Shown here piece after piece: positions 63,622 through 64,000 of a DNA stretch of 64,000 nt. The first letter of the stretch is position 1. Every line of letters starts with the position of its first letter. Both the position numbers and the translations under genes were made by a program. The stretch covers positions 6,677,489 through 6,741,488 of the forward strand of contig NC_067113.1 of NCBI RefSeq assembly GCF_021347895.1, read 5' to 3'. Source of the DNA: Acanthochromis polyacanthus (Eukaryota; Chordata; Actinopteri; Pomacentridae). The notes beneath the pieces were generated by a model. The model searched no databases. It was not told where the DNA came from and was given only the letters and a program-made list of their open reading frames with translations.

Positions 63622-63723
63622 TCTTCTCTTCTCTTCTCTTCTCTTCTCTTCTCTTCTCTTCTCTTCTCTTCTCTTCTCTTCTCTTCTCTTCTCTTCTCTT
63701 CTCTTCTCTTCTCTTCTCTTCTC
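63622..63723. repeat. (TCTTC)n pentanucleotide array, about 20 units
   Basis: 102 bp of near-perfect TCTTC repeats, a pure polypyrimidine tract. After it, 63724-64000 shows nothing recognisable. Confidence 0.98.
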
Positions 63724-64000
63724 GAATCACAGCACAGTGTCCGCTACACTTTCCACGAAATAATATAATCCATTTATCACGAACTTGTCAGCTACCTTTG
63801 GACGTCGTACATACATGGAATTACTGAGAAACAAATTTATGGTAAATGACTAAGATCCAAAGAGGAAGAGGGAAACATATTTGACTTTTACCCTTTAACA
63901 GGAAATGACAACACCAGCATGCTCTGTAATGTTCAGGTTATGCAGATTATGCGATTGATGTACTTTGTTGATGTGTCACAGAAGAATGAGCAAACACCTT

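Overview
The window is nuclear DNA of a ray-finned fish, most likely a spiny-rayed teleost. The evidence is spliced vertebrate genes with GT-AG introns, long CA/GT microsatellites, and a mobile-element set typical of teleosts: IR/DR-type Tc1 transposons, an L2-type LINE with an ATTCA tail, a Rex1-like LINE, SINEs, MITEs and a solo LTR. Nothing bacterial, viral or organellar was seen.

Two host genes are supported. RBKS (ribokinase) lies on + and enters the window in mid-gene. Its last three coding exons are at 1-76, 14407-14595 and 23162-23335, separated by introns of about 14.3 kb and 8.6 kb. MRPL33 (mitochondrial ribosomal protein bL33m) lies on - in four small coding exons between 27807 and 23946 and encodes exactly 65 residues. 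The two genes converge tail to tail. Their stop codons are 610 bp apart and their polyadenylation signals about 20 bp apart, so the transcripts may overlap antisense. The RBKS-MRPL33 neighbourhood is also known in tetrapods.

Layout: 0-23.3 kb holds the RBKS exons and introns. The first intron contains an intact Tc1 transposon (838-2472), a SINE, and an L2 LINE inserted in a CA microsatellite (9291-12473). The second intron carries a 548-bp inverted-repeat element. 23.3-27.9 kb is MRPL33. 28.07-31.84 kb is a three-level nest: an old Tc1 relic was split by a second copy of the intact Tc1 family, whose terminal repeat was then split by a Rex1-like LINE. From about 32 to 64 kb no host exon was recognised. 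This part is an apparent gene desert made of decayed Tc1 relics, eight copies in the whole window of one short inverted-repeat element (two of them composite), an LTR interrupted by a Harbinger-like MITE, and other dispersed repeats.

No wholly new gene system is visible. The points most worth a second look are: a hammerhead-ribozyme-like core at 61808-61846; a near-identical pair of Tc1 copies, of which one keeps the full DDE triad and the other has lost its second catalytic Asp; two perfect fold-back palindromes that look like template-switch scars; and a composite MITE that seems to have spread as a unit. All family assignments rest on reading the sequence and its translation by eye, with no database search.
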